Origin: JAAZKI01 sp012799905
GTDB lineage: Bacteria; Verrucomicrobiota; Lentisphaeria; Oligosphaerales; Oligosphaeraceae
Direction: 5' to 3'
NCBI GenBank assembly: GCA_050949415.1
Contig: JBMNFR010000003.1
Location: forward strand, 23,569 to 87,568
DNA: 64,000 nt
Shown here: one piece after another, positions 9,501-18,630 of the stretch
How the letters are laid out: each line of letters begins with the position of its first letter
Position numbering within the stretch: position 1 is the first letter of the stretch
Made by a program: the position numbers and the translations under genes
Notes under the pieces: generated by a model
What the model was told of the DNA's origin: nothing
The model's input: the letters and a program-made list of their open reading frames with translations, nothing else
The model's database searches: none

Positions 9501-9981
9501 CGGACTTGCATTCTGCTGGGGCGTCAAGCCGGGCTGGAACATCCTGAATCTACTGTACAAATACCAAAACCATGAAATTGCCCTCGCCACCTCGCTAGCC
9601 AGATATGACGCATACTGGAAAGCAAAAAAATTTTTGGTTTACGGGCGGATGCTCCGTTTGCCGGAGATTCAGACTACGCAGGGGCTGATCCCTGTCAAGT
9701 GGCATAAGAGCTACAGTGCAAACTATATGCATGTACTGCTCCCGGCAGTTCTGGGTTCGGTCTGGGAGGCTCCGGATGGGAAAAAGGCGCTTGTCCTGTA
9801 CAATATAACGGAAAAACCAGACCAAAGCGTTGTTTCACTGAAGGGAAATCTGGAAAATAGCCTTTCCGGGGTCAGCAGAGTCTCTTCCGTCTTCCCTGAT
9901 GATGTCGCAATAAAGGATGCGACAGTCACGCTGACGCTTCCCCCGCGGGTTCCGATTATCATGGAGTTGGAAGAAAAATAG
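6569..9981 (+). pseudogene. Secreted SGNH-hydrolase / glycosidase-like giant, broken by a nonsense codon and a 2-base insertion
   Basis: A signal peptide (residues 1-20) precedes SGNH-type blocks in an unusual order: NAGVGG at 27, GYGAND at 57-62, DGLHL at 172-176, and only then GDSIT at 206-210. A beta-sandwich-like region (about 250-400) and a barrel-like region with SWWGLNN and a later AAYLDSGNH follow, possibly DUF6259-like. The frame stops at TAG 8963-8965, yet the same frame continues with well-formed protein to about 9500. There a duplicated TG shifts the frame, and the true C-terminus is read to 9981. One substitution and one 2-base insertion would restore about 1,137 residues. It probably acted on a polysaccharide outside the cell. 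It lies just downstream of the broken pseudopilin, likely in the same operon. Confidence 0.72.
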
Positions 9982-10286
9982 CAATTGGTCAATGCGCGAA
10001 GCCTTGTGATGAATACTTGTGTGCCTTCGGGCGCCGTATGTAGTTCGGGCTTCAGCCTGTGCCGCACGTAGTTCGGGACGTGTGCCTCGCCCCCTTGGGC
10101 TCTAGCGCTCTGCGGCCTATGCCAAGTCTTTCTATCACAAGATGTTGCACATTAACCATTTATCATGATGTTTTCTTCCTTTGTTTCACCGCTTATTTAC
10201 CAACGGTTATGGCGGATTATTTATGGGGAAGCCGTCTAAATCAGGCAAGAGGCTGCTTGTTTATCCGGTTTTGCGGTGAAGTTGAG
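9982..10286. repeat. Intergenic region with dispersed repeat
   Basis: The first 100 bases contain GAAGCCTTGTGATGAATACTTG-type sequence that recurs as GAAGTTTTGTGATGAATGCTTG near 17206 and GAAATCTTGTGATGAATGCTTG near 24148, each followed by diverged text with GTATGTAGT in two of the three. No ORF or RNA gene is visible in the rest of this gap. Confidence 0.6.
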
Positions 10287-11713
10287 TTAGAATCCTAGCT
10301 TTGGCGGCAAGCTTTTAAATCTCCGATACCGTGAGGCTTCAATATTCATGAGTTGAATACCGTCGCCACTGATGGAATAGATGCTGCCATCGGTCATTTT
10401 AATTTCGATGATGATTACTTTTTCTTTCAATGAACTCAGTTGAACACCACTTGTCCATTGAGGTTTCCAATCGCTCGAGTCGCCTGTAAACGGCACACAT
10501 TCTTCGTGGCTCATCCCTGCTATCGGCGCTTTATCATCTCCCACTTCTGCATAAACCGCGCATGTTGCAGATTTACACGTCAGATTCACATGCAATTCAT
10601 CGCCGAACCAGGCAATTTCACGCATAGCGATGCGTCCAATCGTCTTATCATCGACTGTATTCAATTGGATAAAGCCGTCTTTGCGTAAACGGAAAATGCT
10701 GACGCTTGTATCGCCAAAAACCACCTTTTCAGACGGATAGCCGTGTTCATGACGTGAGGTCGTGGTATACAAAAGCAATAATCCGTCCTCTTGCATCAAG
10801 ACAGAATTGACATACAGCATTTTTGCAGGAACGCCGTCGCGCTCGATCAATTGAGGATGTTTGCCAGACAAGAATGGCGTACGCAGTGAACGCTGCCAAT
10901 GACGACCATTCAAAGAGTACGACAATTCAACATGCATGGTGCCCCCCACAAACTTTGTTCTGCGAATTTGTGGGAAACCAGTGTAGATATGCGGGAACCC
11001 AATGAAGATATTCTCATGCGCAATGGCTGACATGCCATAGATTTCGGCTAATGCAGGGTCCAAAGAATCCACTTGCAGGCACATTTCCAACGGGGTATAG
11101 GTCTGCCAATCGCTCGTTTCTGTAATTCCCACACGGCGCTGTCCCCAGTCCGGGCGAGACATAATGGTGAACTTCTGGGAAACATTATTGTAGAATGCGC
11201 CTGTCAGTGGCTCTGTTCCTCGTGGATTCCAGCAGCTGTTCGGTTTCTTTTTCCAATGAATCAAATCCGGGGAAGTATAGATATAATCCGTGACAAGGCA
11301 CTGGGTATGTGTCAGGGAGTTATCCGAAAAGAGTATCTTATAGCGTTCGGATTCCGCACAAAAAGGGTCTTCTATAACAGTTGCAATTTCGCTGCCATCC
11401 AACGTACACGGCAATAATTGGTTAGGCAGGCGAGCCTTCTCAATGCCTGCCTGTGATGCCGTATTTCGCGGTTCAAAGTGGATGCCGTCATCGCTTATGG
11501 CCGCTGCAGTAATGATATGATTATAACCTGCTTCATAGCCCTGATACAGCAAATGGATTTTGCCATCCAATCCCCTTATGCCCCATCCCAGCAGTAGCAC
11601 GTATGGACCTTGGCATCCCGGTAAGTTCCAACCAGTTCTGGCGTGCCATAACTGCGGTCGAGATTCTCGCGCACAAATAATCGCTGATCATCAAAGAAAA
11701 GTTGTTTGAACAT
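10287..11713 (-). pseudogene. Five-bladed beta-propeller glycosidase-like protein (GH32/GH43-like), frameshifted near its N-terminus
   Basis: The 437-codon frame ending at 10287 resembles the five-bladed propeller hydrolases. It contains repeated aromatic strand motifs such as HLLYQGYEAG, IYTSPDLIHWKK, FPHIYTGF and LLLLYTTTS. It lacks a start other than a poor GTG at 11600. A separate frame starting with ATG at 11713 (MFKQLFFDDQRLF) gives 37 plausible residues that run into it. The distance is one base short of a whole codon number, so a 1-base deletion near 11600 explains the break. No signal peptide is present, so the enzyme would be cytosolic. The exact GH family is uncertain. Confidence 0.65.
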
Positions 11714-11785
11714 AAATGAATTTTCCGCCTTTTTATTTTATCCCTGAATCCGTGAAGCAACACCTCAAAGCATAGCCAAAAAAAT

Positions 11786-11951
11786 GACAACCTGTTGGTT
11801 TGCAGTATATTATAAGTATCCTACAACGTTATAATACCACTCACCAACGAGGTTGTCAACAATGAAGTTAATGCAAGGTTCAGAAGAAATCAACTCGAAC
11901 GGCGGTCTTTCCTTTGTCAAAAGACTGCTGGACGTAATGGTCAGTCATTGA
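11786..11951 (+). mobile_element. Transposase remnant (IS1380-like 5' end with palindromic leader)
   Basis: An ATG at 11862 opens a 29-codon frame ending at TGA 11951, with the sequence pattern INSNGGLSFVKRLLD. This resembles the N-terminus of IS1380-type transposases. Directly upstream lies a nested palindrome: GACAACC 11786-11792 pairs with GGTTGTC 11851-11857, TTGGT with ACCAA, and TATTATAA 11808-11815 with TTATAATA 11829-11836. This could be an IS end or a regulatory hairpin. The body of the element is missing, since the sequence passes directly into TGGAC-rich repeats. Confidence 0.5.
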
Positions 11952-12000
11952 TACTCGGAGTTCCGGTTAGCTTCAGAACCAGGCTTCCCGGGTAAGGCAC

Positions 12001-12118
12001 TTTAGTGGACAGTGGACAATGGACTTTAGTGGACTTTAATGGACATCAGGAGACGATGGACTGTGGACAGAAGTGGATGTTAGTGGCAGTGGACATGGAC
12101 GTAAGTGGACTTGAAGGG
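12001..12118 (+). repeat. AGTGGAC-rich repeat tract, copy 1
   Basis: Contains repeated TTTAGTGGAC, AGTGGAC and TGGAC words. The order of variants matches the tract at 17297-17400: AGTGGACAGTGGAC, TTTAGTGGAC, TTAATGGAC or TTAATAGAC, GACGATGGACTGTGGAC, AGTGGCAGTGGAC. The two tracts are therefore copies of one element rather than independent expansions. Confidence 0.8.
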
Positions 12119-12203
12119 TAATCGATTGCCAAAGCAGCAGAGCAGGGGCAGGAATCTATCTGGATTTTCAGCCTTCTGCCTGTAACGCAGTTTTCCCGGT
12201 TTT

Positions 12204-14960
12204 TCACTTTACAGGCGAAGCGATCAGCCCGCCTTTTCGCAGCCATTCCAGCATGGTTGGCCGTAGCGGCGTTTTGACTGGCGCCGGGGTCAGGGTTTGG
12301 CCGGCAAGGCCGATTTTCTCGAAGCCGTCCTTTGCCGGGAGCACGCCATAATAGGGATAGGCCTTGTCCATGGCATTAAGGAAGGCCAGCACGGCTGGCT
12401 GAGCAGCGTCGGCGTCAGCCAACGCAATCGTGATAGCATTGTCTATGCCGACGGTTACGCTGGCGGCTTGGGTTTCCCGAAGAGAGCCGGGGGCGACCGC
12501 TAGGACGATGGCGGCGCTGGCCTCGGCTGGCCGTGTATCCGTGACTATTGGCGTGTTTGGGGCACCTTGGGTCAAGTTGGTGTAGAACGCAAACCAGTCC
12601 GCAAGGCGGTCTGCTTCAATGCGCGTGGCCGGCTCAGCCTCTTTGGGGATGACTATGGCCAGTTGCTGCTGGACGGCCAGTTCCGGCAACCGAAGAGCGC
12701 GGAGAGTGGCCGGATCAAGGCTGGTGACATCGTAACGCGGATACTGGTGCAGTTCCACAAAGGCCAGTCTTTGATTATCAGCCTGGACGTCGGTCGGGAA
12801 ATCGCCGGTGTTGATGGACGCCGTAATGTCCTGGCCAGGTTTGAAGCGCCGTGAGGCTTCGGCAATTTTCAGACGGACAGTGGCTCCTGGGTGATGGCGG
12901 AAGAAGTCGGCTTTGATAACTTGGGCATCGCGGGTGGCTATTTCCAGGCGATAGAAGGGCGCTTTGCCGGGCAATGCCAGGCGTGTGCCGGAGCTGGTGA
13001 GCGGCGCGGCTGGCAGGTCGAGCAAGGCGACGACGCGAAGGATGGTGACGGAACGCGCTGGCAGGCTGAACGTGGCAGTGGCGCCGTCAGCCGTGACCGT
13101 GGTGACTGCGGCGGTATCCCCTTCCGCAGCCAGTAACGGCGCTCGGCCGTCCCAGGCGGAAGGCGGCAAGGACAAGGCGGTTTTCTTGACTTCAAAATTC
13201 GGGTTGATGACGGCCAGGCGGGCGCCTGGGCCTTTGCCGTAGCGGGCCACGAGGATATCGTCTTCGGCGACTACGCCTGGTGAGGGCTGGTAGCCTTGTT
13301 TCACCAGGGAGACCAGTTCAGGAAGGGCCTTGGCCAGGTTTTCGATGCCGAGGGCAGGCATGTGCGGCGCTGGAATCCCGCCCCAGTAGTAGCTCAGGAA
13401 AAGGTTGTCGTCAGCAATCTGGCGATAGGCGTCAACAGCCTCTTCAGGGGTCATGTCTTCCCAATCGACCCATTTGATGTAGTCCGGCCCGGCGTGTTTA
13501 TGCCAAGCGACGGCCTTGGGCGACCCCAGGCGCATGCGCATGGCCTCAATGCGGCGGAAGCGCTCTGGCCGCTGCATGGGGTTGCCTTCGTAGAGACCGG
13601 CTTCGGTGCGGACGCCGATCATGTAGGGCGTGGTCAGCTTAAAGTTGACGGCGTTACCGAGCACGCCGGACGTGGTGCGCTGAGCATGGGCGACGTCAAG
13701 AAGATTGCTGATGCCGACGGCTTCCAACACCATGGGCTTGCCGTTGTAGAAAGACTTAGGGTTGGTTTCCGCAAATCCCGCGTGTTCGGCCGGAATCTCC
13801 TGGTGTGCGAAGCAGGAGTCCCAGCCAATGCCCTTGACGGCCGGGTAGTCGACCGGGATTTGCTTTAAGCTGTCGATGAAAAGCTGACCATAGCGGCCGC
13901 CCCAGCTGTAGACTCCGAGGATGGTGTCTTGGCCCCAGCAGCGTCTCTTGACTGCGCCGGCGACGGCAGCTTCCGGGAAATGATCCTGAATGATGGTCCA
14001 CTCGCTCCAGCGTACGTTGAGGTACCACATCGGGGCGACGAGCGAGCGCTCTGCCGGCGCCAGGCGCGACCTGGTGCGTTCACGGGCTTCAGCGATCCGC
14101 TCCGGCGAATAGTTGCGGAAGCCGACGGAGTACTGGTCAGTGATGGCCCAGTCGCCGCCGCGGACAAAGGGCTTGTAGCACCACTCCCAACTGCCTTGAC
14201 CCTGGAAGGCGCGGCGAATGAGATCAGCGCTGCCGGGCTGGGGTTCGGGGTCGGACTTCCAGAACAAGTAGCCGGTTTCGCTGGAGACCATATCCGGCGA
14301 GGCGTCGGGATGGGGCTGGAAAGCGTTTGGGAAGAGGTCGTACATTGCCTGGATGGCGTCACGGTAGCCGCAGGGCGCGTCGGTGGCGGCGATGACAAAG
14401 GAGAAGGTGAAGTCAGCCTTGTCCTCCAGATAGACCGGGAAGCCCAGCAGGAGCTTGACTTGGCCTTGGTCGCCAATTTGGCGCCAGACATCAAGGCGAC
14501 TGTAGAGGTCCATTGGATTGATGGCAAGGAGCGCTGCCTTGCCGTCACTGATGGCGGCGCTGGCAGGAAACCAAGTGGAGAGAATTTTATCGCCGGGGTC
14601 GAATTGAGCTTCGCTCGGGTCGAGATAGCCTTTCCAGACATTGGCGTTAGCGAAGGGCGTGGTCAGTTCGACGACCGGGCGGAGGAAGCGGCTGCGGCCA
14701 GAAGCGTTGACAATCGTGAAGCGGTATTCACTGGCGTCGTTGGCCAGTTCGATGACGACTGGGCCTTCTGCCTTGATTTGCTCCGCTGCCGGGTCGATAT
14801 TGCGGTAGGTCTCCGGCGCATCGACTGGCGAGGTCAGTTCTTCGAAGCGCCAGGTCGCCGCAGTCGAGCCGGGCAGGAGCTTTGAGGCAAAGGAGATTTC
14901 ACCGGCAAAGGCGGTGGCATGGAGCAGGAGGGCGCAGGCGAGAAGAGATGATTTGTGCAT
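12204..14960 (-). CDS. Large secreted glycosidase-like protein of unknown family
   Basis: 918 residues with a clear signal peptide (hydrophobic LLACALLLHATAFA, cleavage near 19/20), so it is exported. Residues about 30-170 look like a beta-sandwich. The middle has TIM-barrel-like text (APMWYLNVRWSEWT, ILGVYSWGG, VKGIGWDSC, VAWHKHAGPD). Residues about 570-640 form an all-beta region typical of a domain after a glycosidase barrel. The C-terminus has a Rossmann-like stretch (LAIVIPKEAEPATRIEADRL in form) similar to the small domain before DUF4838 and GH20 barrels. I cannot assign a GH family. It sits upstream of no other gene on its strand, and behind a pseudopilin and LacI regulator that may form one unit with it. 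Confidence 0.7.
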   Translation of the reverse strand: MHKSSLLACALLLHATAFAGEISFASKLLPGSTAATWRFEELTSPVDAPETYRNIDPAAEQIKAEGPVVIELANDASEYRFTIVNASGRSRFLRPVVELTTPFANANVWKGYLDPSEAQFDPGDKILSTWFPASAAISDGKAALLAINPMDLYSRLDVWRQIGDQGQVKLLLGFPVYLEDKADFTFSFVIAATDAPCGYRDAIQAMYDLFPNAFQPHPDASPDMVSSETGYLFWKSDPEPQPGSADLIRRAFQGQGSWEWCYKPFVRGGDWAITDQYSVGFRNYSPERIAEARERTRSRLAPAERSLVAPMWYLNVRWSEWTIIQDHFPEAAVAGAVKRRCWGQDTILGVYSWGGRYGQLFIDSLKQIPVDYPAVKGIGWDSCFAHQEIPAEHAGFAETNPKSFYNGKPMVLEAVGISNLLDVAHAQRTTSGVLGNAVNFKLTTPYMIGVRTEAGLYEGNPMQRPERFRRIEAMRMRLGSPKAVAWHKHAGPDYIKWVDWEDMTPEEAVDAYRQIADDNLFLSYYWGGIPAPHMPALGIENLAKALPELVSLVKQGYQPSPGVVAEDDILVARYGKGPGARLAVINPNFEVKKTALSLPPSAWDGRAPLLAAEGDTAAVTTVTADGATATFSLPARSVTILRVVALLDLPAAPLTSSGTRLALPGKAPFYRLEIATRDAQVIKADFFRHHPGATVRLKIAEASRRFKPGQDITASINTGDFPTDVQADNQRLAFVELHQYPRYDVTSLDPATLRALRLPELAVQQQLAIVIPKEAEPATRIEADRLADWFAFYTNLTQGAPNTPIVTDTRPAEASAAIVLAVAPGSLRETQAASVTVGIDNAITIALADADAAQPAVLAFLNAMDKAYPYYGVLPAKDGFEKIGLAGQTLTPAPVKTPLRPTMLEWLRKGGLIASPVK

Positions 14961-15036
14961 GGTTGGACAGTCGTGGTTTTATAGGGTGAGGAAGGCAACA
15001 GGGAAGAATGGTCAGTCAATAAAATGAGGACAGCGT

Positions 15037-15762
15037 TCAGAATGTTTTCCAGCCGTTCCATTGGACGAGAGTGCGCCCAGACCCGAGAGTGGCATAGGGA
15101 TCGTACTGGTTGGGTATGATTTTGGCTTCGACGTGGCCGTCGCCGTAGAGAATGTTAAGACTGCTGTTGTGGCGCGGATCAGGGTTTCCGACATCGGAGG
15201 TGCCGGTGTAGCGTGAATAGGTCAGGCGGTAGCAGCCGCGATAGGCGTCTCCTACCAGCCGGTGCGTGTCCATGACGAAATACATGCTGGAGGCCTGGGG
15301 CAAGTCGTTGAAGCTGGCATAGGTGGTGGTGAGGGAGGCGGAGCCGAGATTGCCGCCGAGCCGGAAACGGCCGCTGCCGGCCATGGTGTAAACATAGCCA
15401 TAACCGCTGCTCGGCATCTGGGAGTTACTGCTGCTGATGGCGTTTTGCACCTGTTCATCCATGGAAGGGCAGATGAAGGTCTTGGCTTCGACGTAGCGCT
15501 CCTGGATGAAAGCGCCGTTCCAGAGGGCGCCGCCGTAGGCGCCGCTGTAGAAGGCGTAATGCGGGCAGAAGTTGTCATAAGTATCGGCGTAGAAGATGAA
15601 CCCTATGCCGATTTGCTTTAAGTTGTTGACGCAGGTGATGGCGCGGGCTTTTTCGCGGGCCTTGGACAGAGCCGGGAGGAGCATGGCGGCGAGAATGGCG
15701 ATGATGGCGATGACCACAAGAAGTTCGATGAGCGTGAATGGATTGCGTCGACATGTGTTCAT
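15037..15762 (-). CDS. DUF1559-type pseudopilin-like protein
   Basis: 241 residues. A short basic leader precedes the pilin helix FTLIELLVVIAIIAILAAML, then the conserved ALSKAREKARAITCVNNLKQIG. The C-terminus has the family's H-x9-DG element (RHNSSLNILYGDGHVE). Such proteins are hugely expanded in Lentisphaerota and Planctomycetota and are thought to anchor in the inner membrane or join type II/IV-pilus-like fibres; their job is not established. Residue -1 is Pro, so normal prepilin peptidase cleavage is doubtful. It lies between the LacI regulator and a secreted glycosidase-like gene on the same strand. Confidence 0.88.
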   Translation of the reverse strand: MNTCRRNPFTLIELLVVIAIIAILAAMLLPALSKAREKARAITCVNNLKQIGIGFIFYADTYDNFCPHYAFYSGAYGGALWNGAFIQERYVEAKTFICPSMDEQVQNAISSSNSQMPSSGYGYVYTMAGSGRFRLGGNLGSASLTTTYASFNDLPQASSMYFVMDTHRLVGDAYRGCYRLTYSRYTGTSDVGNPDPRHNSSLNILYGDGHVEAKIIPNQYDPYATLGSGRTLVQWNGWKTF

Positions 15763-15838
15763 GATGGTTCTCCGGGCTGGGGTGAAGCAGGGAGGTCAAG
15801 GATATTGGAATGGCATGAATGAAGGCGACGAGGGTGAT

Positions 15839-16879
15839 TCAGAGGCTGGTTCCGAGGCGGAGCGTGCTGGGGAGGAGCCATGAGCGGCAATCAGGGGCTT
15901 TTTTGGCGCGGATGGCTTCGATTAGGAGGCGGGTCGCCAGGCGGCAGATGTCATAGCGCGGAACGACGATAGAGGCAAGGTCGCCAAATTGGGGCTCGCC
16001 GGCATAGCCGACGATGGAGAAGCGGGAGTCTGTGCCGAGATAGGCCAGTTCATTGCGAATGTGCAGAGCAAGGGAGTCGCTGGAACAGACCAGGGCGTTG
16101 ACCCCATTGGGTTCGCGGCTCAATTTTTCCATCTGACGACGGATGTCTAACAGACTGTTAAAGTAAAATTCAGCGACTTCGGCGACTTCGCCGCTGTTGT
16201 CTTCGGCCAGGGCCTGGCGTAAGGCAGTATGGCGGAAAACCTGGAAGGGCTGCTCGCGCTTGTCAATGCCGCAAAAGGCGATCCGGCCGCGCCCGCGCTG
16301 CTTGAGTTCAGTGATTAGCTGGCGGTAGCCTGTGAGCGGGTCAACGTTGACGCAGGCATAGTTGTTGACGGTAGCTAAGGCGACAACAACAGGCACGCGA
16401 CGCTGTTCGGCGATGGCGGCCAGTTGGCGTAAATAGTGGAAGCCGAGAAAGAACACACCATCGGAATAGGGGAAGCCAATGCGCTGGGACAGGCTGTCAA
16501 CATCGATGTCGCGTCGAAAGTAGAGAGGCAGGAACTTGACATCGAAGCCAAAGTCGTTGGCGCCGTCGATAATGCCGTTGACCTGCTCGAAAGTCGTCAT
16601 TGTGTTGGGGCGGTTGAAGTCATAGGAGGATTTGCTGCTGGCCGTGATATCGTCAATGACCAGCGTGATGGCTTCGCTGCATTTGGAGCGGGTGCGCCGG
16701 GCATGGATATTGGGCTGAAAACCAAGCTCCTGAGCCAAGTCAACGATGCGCTGGCGAGTCGCCGGCGAAATCAGGTGGCAGCGAGATGGATCAAGAGCGC
16801 GGGAAACAGTCGGCTGAGTAACATTCGCCAGGCGAGCTAAGTCCTTGTGAGATAAATTGCTGTGATTGTATTTTCCCAA
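15839..16879 (-). CDS. LacI-family transcriptional regulator
   Basis: 346 residues. The first 60 are a LacI helix-turn-helix (KDLARLANVTQPTVSRAL, then TRQRIVDLAQELGFQPN). The rest is the sugar-sensing periplasmic-binding fold with GVFFLGFHYL, VNVDPLTGYRQL and VGYAGEPQFGDLASI. Such proteins repress catabolic genes until a sugar binds. A near-perfect 18-base palindrome lies 50 bases upstream of the start. The pseudopilin and secreted glycosidase-like gene follow on the same strand, so they are the likely regulon. The hinge helix is not obvious. The ligand is unknown. Confidence 0.92.
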   Translation of the reverse strand: MGKYNHSNLSHKDLARLANVTQPTVSRALDPSRCHLISPATRQRIVDLAQELGFQPNIHARRTRSKCSEAITLVIDDITASSKSSYDFNRPNTMTTFEQVNGIIDGANDFGFDVKFLPLYFRRDIDVDSLSQRIGFPYSDGVFFLGFHYLRQLAAIAEQRRVPVVVALATVNNYACVNVDPLTGYRQLITELKQRGRGRIAFCGIDKREQPFQVFRHTALRQALAEDNSGEVAEVAEFYFNSLLDIRRQMEKLSREPNGVNALVCSSDSLALHIRNELAYLGTDSRFSIVGYAGEPQFGDLASIVVPRYDICRLATRLLIEAIRAKKAPDCRSWLLPSTLRLGTSL

Positions 16880-16928
16880 AGTAACCCCGAAAACAGAAAA
16901 ACAGCCAGCCCTAGGCAGACATAGACAC

Positions 16929-16946
16929 TATGAATACGTATGCATA
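16929..16946. promoter_or_regulatory. Palindromic LacI-type operator candidate
   Basis: TATGAATACGTATGCATA is an 18-base palindrome with a single mismatched pair and the central CG typical of LacI/GalR operators. It lies 50 bases upstream of the lacI-type ATG at 16879, consistent with autoregulation. The first ten bases of the surrounding CACTATGAAT also occur at 34293-34302, before the oxidoreductase gene at 34208. Confidence 0.65.
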
Positions 16947-17197
16947 AATAAAGTAACAAATAGCATAATCCTTTCAGGCTTTTAAATCAAGGGCCTAATG
17001 TTGAATTTTTTGCGGGGAGCACTTGGAAGACCTTGAGTGCTTGGCCTTGCCCCTACTCTGGAAACCGACTGGCAGGGAAGTGCTCTTTGTGCTGGTCAGA
17101 ATGTCCGGCGGGTGCAAATGCATACTTCTGTGCAGTGACCTGAAAATGGCTCTGCATGGTGCGCCTAGTTTTTCAACTTGGGTTTCAAAAAAATAGT

Positions 17198-17420
17198 TAT
17201 GTACGAAGTTTTGTGATGAATGCTTGTAGTATTGGTCACCGATTGATACCCGGAACTCCGGCAATCTGCGGCGCTAGGCGCCCCGAGTAAAGCGCTTTAG
17301 TGGACAGTGGACTTTAGTGGACGTTAATAGACGATGGACTGTGGACTTTAGTGGACATCAGTGGCAGTGGACGTGGACTGAAGTGGACTTTAGTGGACTG
17401 GGGAGCTTTTGACACGTGTC
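17198..17420 (+). repeat. Intergenic repeats including AGTGGAC tract, copy 2
   Basis: Bases 17198-17230 carry the dispersed GTGATGAATGCTTG motif also seen near 10007 and 24156. Bases 17297-17400 are the AGTGGAC-rich tract homologous to 12001-12118. A perfect GACACGTGTC palindrome follows at 17411-17420. The rest of the gap 16947-17659 shows only short C-rich/G-rich inverted text such as CCCCAGGCTTCAGCCTGGGG at 17500-17519. An 89-codon minus-strand frame (16995-17264) overlaps the repeats and looks non-coding. Confidence 0.7.
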
Positions 17421-17659
17421 CCACAGGCTTCCAGCTGGCAAAAATCTATCATACTTACAGTCATACCCTCTTGCGCCGTAGGCGCTTAACCATGCTTAAC
17501 CCCAGGCTTCAGCCTGGGGATAGGCGTACCCTCAAAAGTGGTGCCCAGTAGGGGCACTACCAGACGCCTGGTCAGCACAATCGCTGCGCCAAATCTCTAC
17601 TTTCTGTCACAAGTTCTCACACATTACCTAATTTTTGGGCGTTAGCAATACGAAAAAAA

Positions 17660-18499
17660 TCATGGCATTCTTCCGCTGCGGAATTGCAGTGGAGCTTTGC
17701 CGGTATGTTTGCGAAAAAACTTAGAGAAGTAGTTTGCTTCTGTAAAACCGCACATTCTGGCGATTTCCTGCACGGACAGTTCGGTATTTCGGAGTAATTC
17801 GGAGGCTCGGCGCAGTCGCAGGGATGAAAGATAGTCTTTTGGCGAGAGCCCTGTATGTTGTTTGAAAGTCTTGGTCATTGAGCAGCGATTCATGCCCAGC
17901 TGTTCGGCAACCGTAATAATACTGCATGTTGCATCAGAAATGCGGTCAGAAAGCAATTTTATGATTTCCTCTACCCATTTTCCGCTTTTTGGGGAGGTCT
18001 CTGCCAAATATGCGTTACCAGCCAGGCCCAGCAGCAGTTTATAAGTAAGCGCGGAGGCTTCTTGCAATGCATCCGGCATGGGTTGCTTTAAAAAGTCGCT
18101 TAGCTTTTCAAATTGCTCCTCAGGACATGGGCCGCCTGAAAAGACCTTGCGGGGGAATCCCATTTCAGAGAGGAGGACTGTGGCGCAGGCGCCATCCAGG
18201 GTTATCCAACGATAATGCCATGTTTCATTTACTGCCCGTAGGCAATGGTTGTCACCCGGCAGGAAGAGAGCGCAATCGCCTGCGGCAAGAACATGCGGCT
18301 GCCGTTGGATATTCAGAAGCCCACGGCCGGAAACGCCCCAGACCAGCTGGGCAAAATCAATTTTTCGTTCAATCGTAGTTGCGCCTTTCAGAAAAGTCGC
18401 TTTTCCGACACTGCGGATGCCCAGAGGATCACAGAACTTGATGGTTGGCAGACGGTAGAAGACTTCTTCTTTGATGGAAGCAACATAATTACCCTTCAT
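17660..18499 (-). CDS. AraC-family transcriptional regulator
   Basis: About 279 residues. The N-terminal half is a cupin-like ligand-binding domain (LAAGDCALFLPGDNHCLRA). The C-terminal 100 residues contain both AraC helix-turn-helices (VAEQLGMNRCSMTKTFKQ and VQEIARMCGFTEANYFSKFF). The gene is divergent from the Fe-S protein gene at 18631 with 131 bases between, the usual layout for a regulator and its target. The frame opens at 18532, but the ATG at 18499 has an AAGAGG site upstream and gives a more natural N-terminus. Confidence 0.9.
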   Translation of the reverse strand: MKGNYVASIKEEVFYRLPTIKFCDPLGIRSVGKATFLKGATTIERKIDFAQLVWGVSGRGLLNIQRQPHVLAAGDCALFLPGDNHCLRAVNETWHYRWITLDGACATVLLSEMGFPRKVFSGGPCPEEQFEKLSDFLKQPMPDALQEASALTYKLLLGLAGNAYLAETSPKSGKWVEEIIKLLSDRISDATCSIITVAEQLGMNRCSMTKTFKQHTGLSPKDYLSSLRLRRASELLRNTELSVQEIARMCGFTEANYFSKFFRKHTGKAPLQFRSGRMP

Positions 18500-18630
18500 G
18501 ATAACATTTTTCCTCTTGAAATGAAATCTCATCCACTTATTTTATGATTGATAGACATAATATCCGAGAAAAAGTCTTTAATGCAAGCTTTATTTCATAA
18601 TTACCCTCAACCTTTACAGGAAGCGGTTAT

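Noticed and set aside
16995..17264. 89-codon minus-strand frame between the LacI and AraC genes
   Set aside because: It overlaps dispersed repeats, has no ribosome-binding site and no recognisable protein features.
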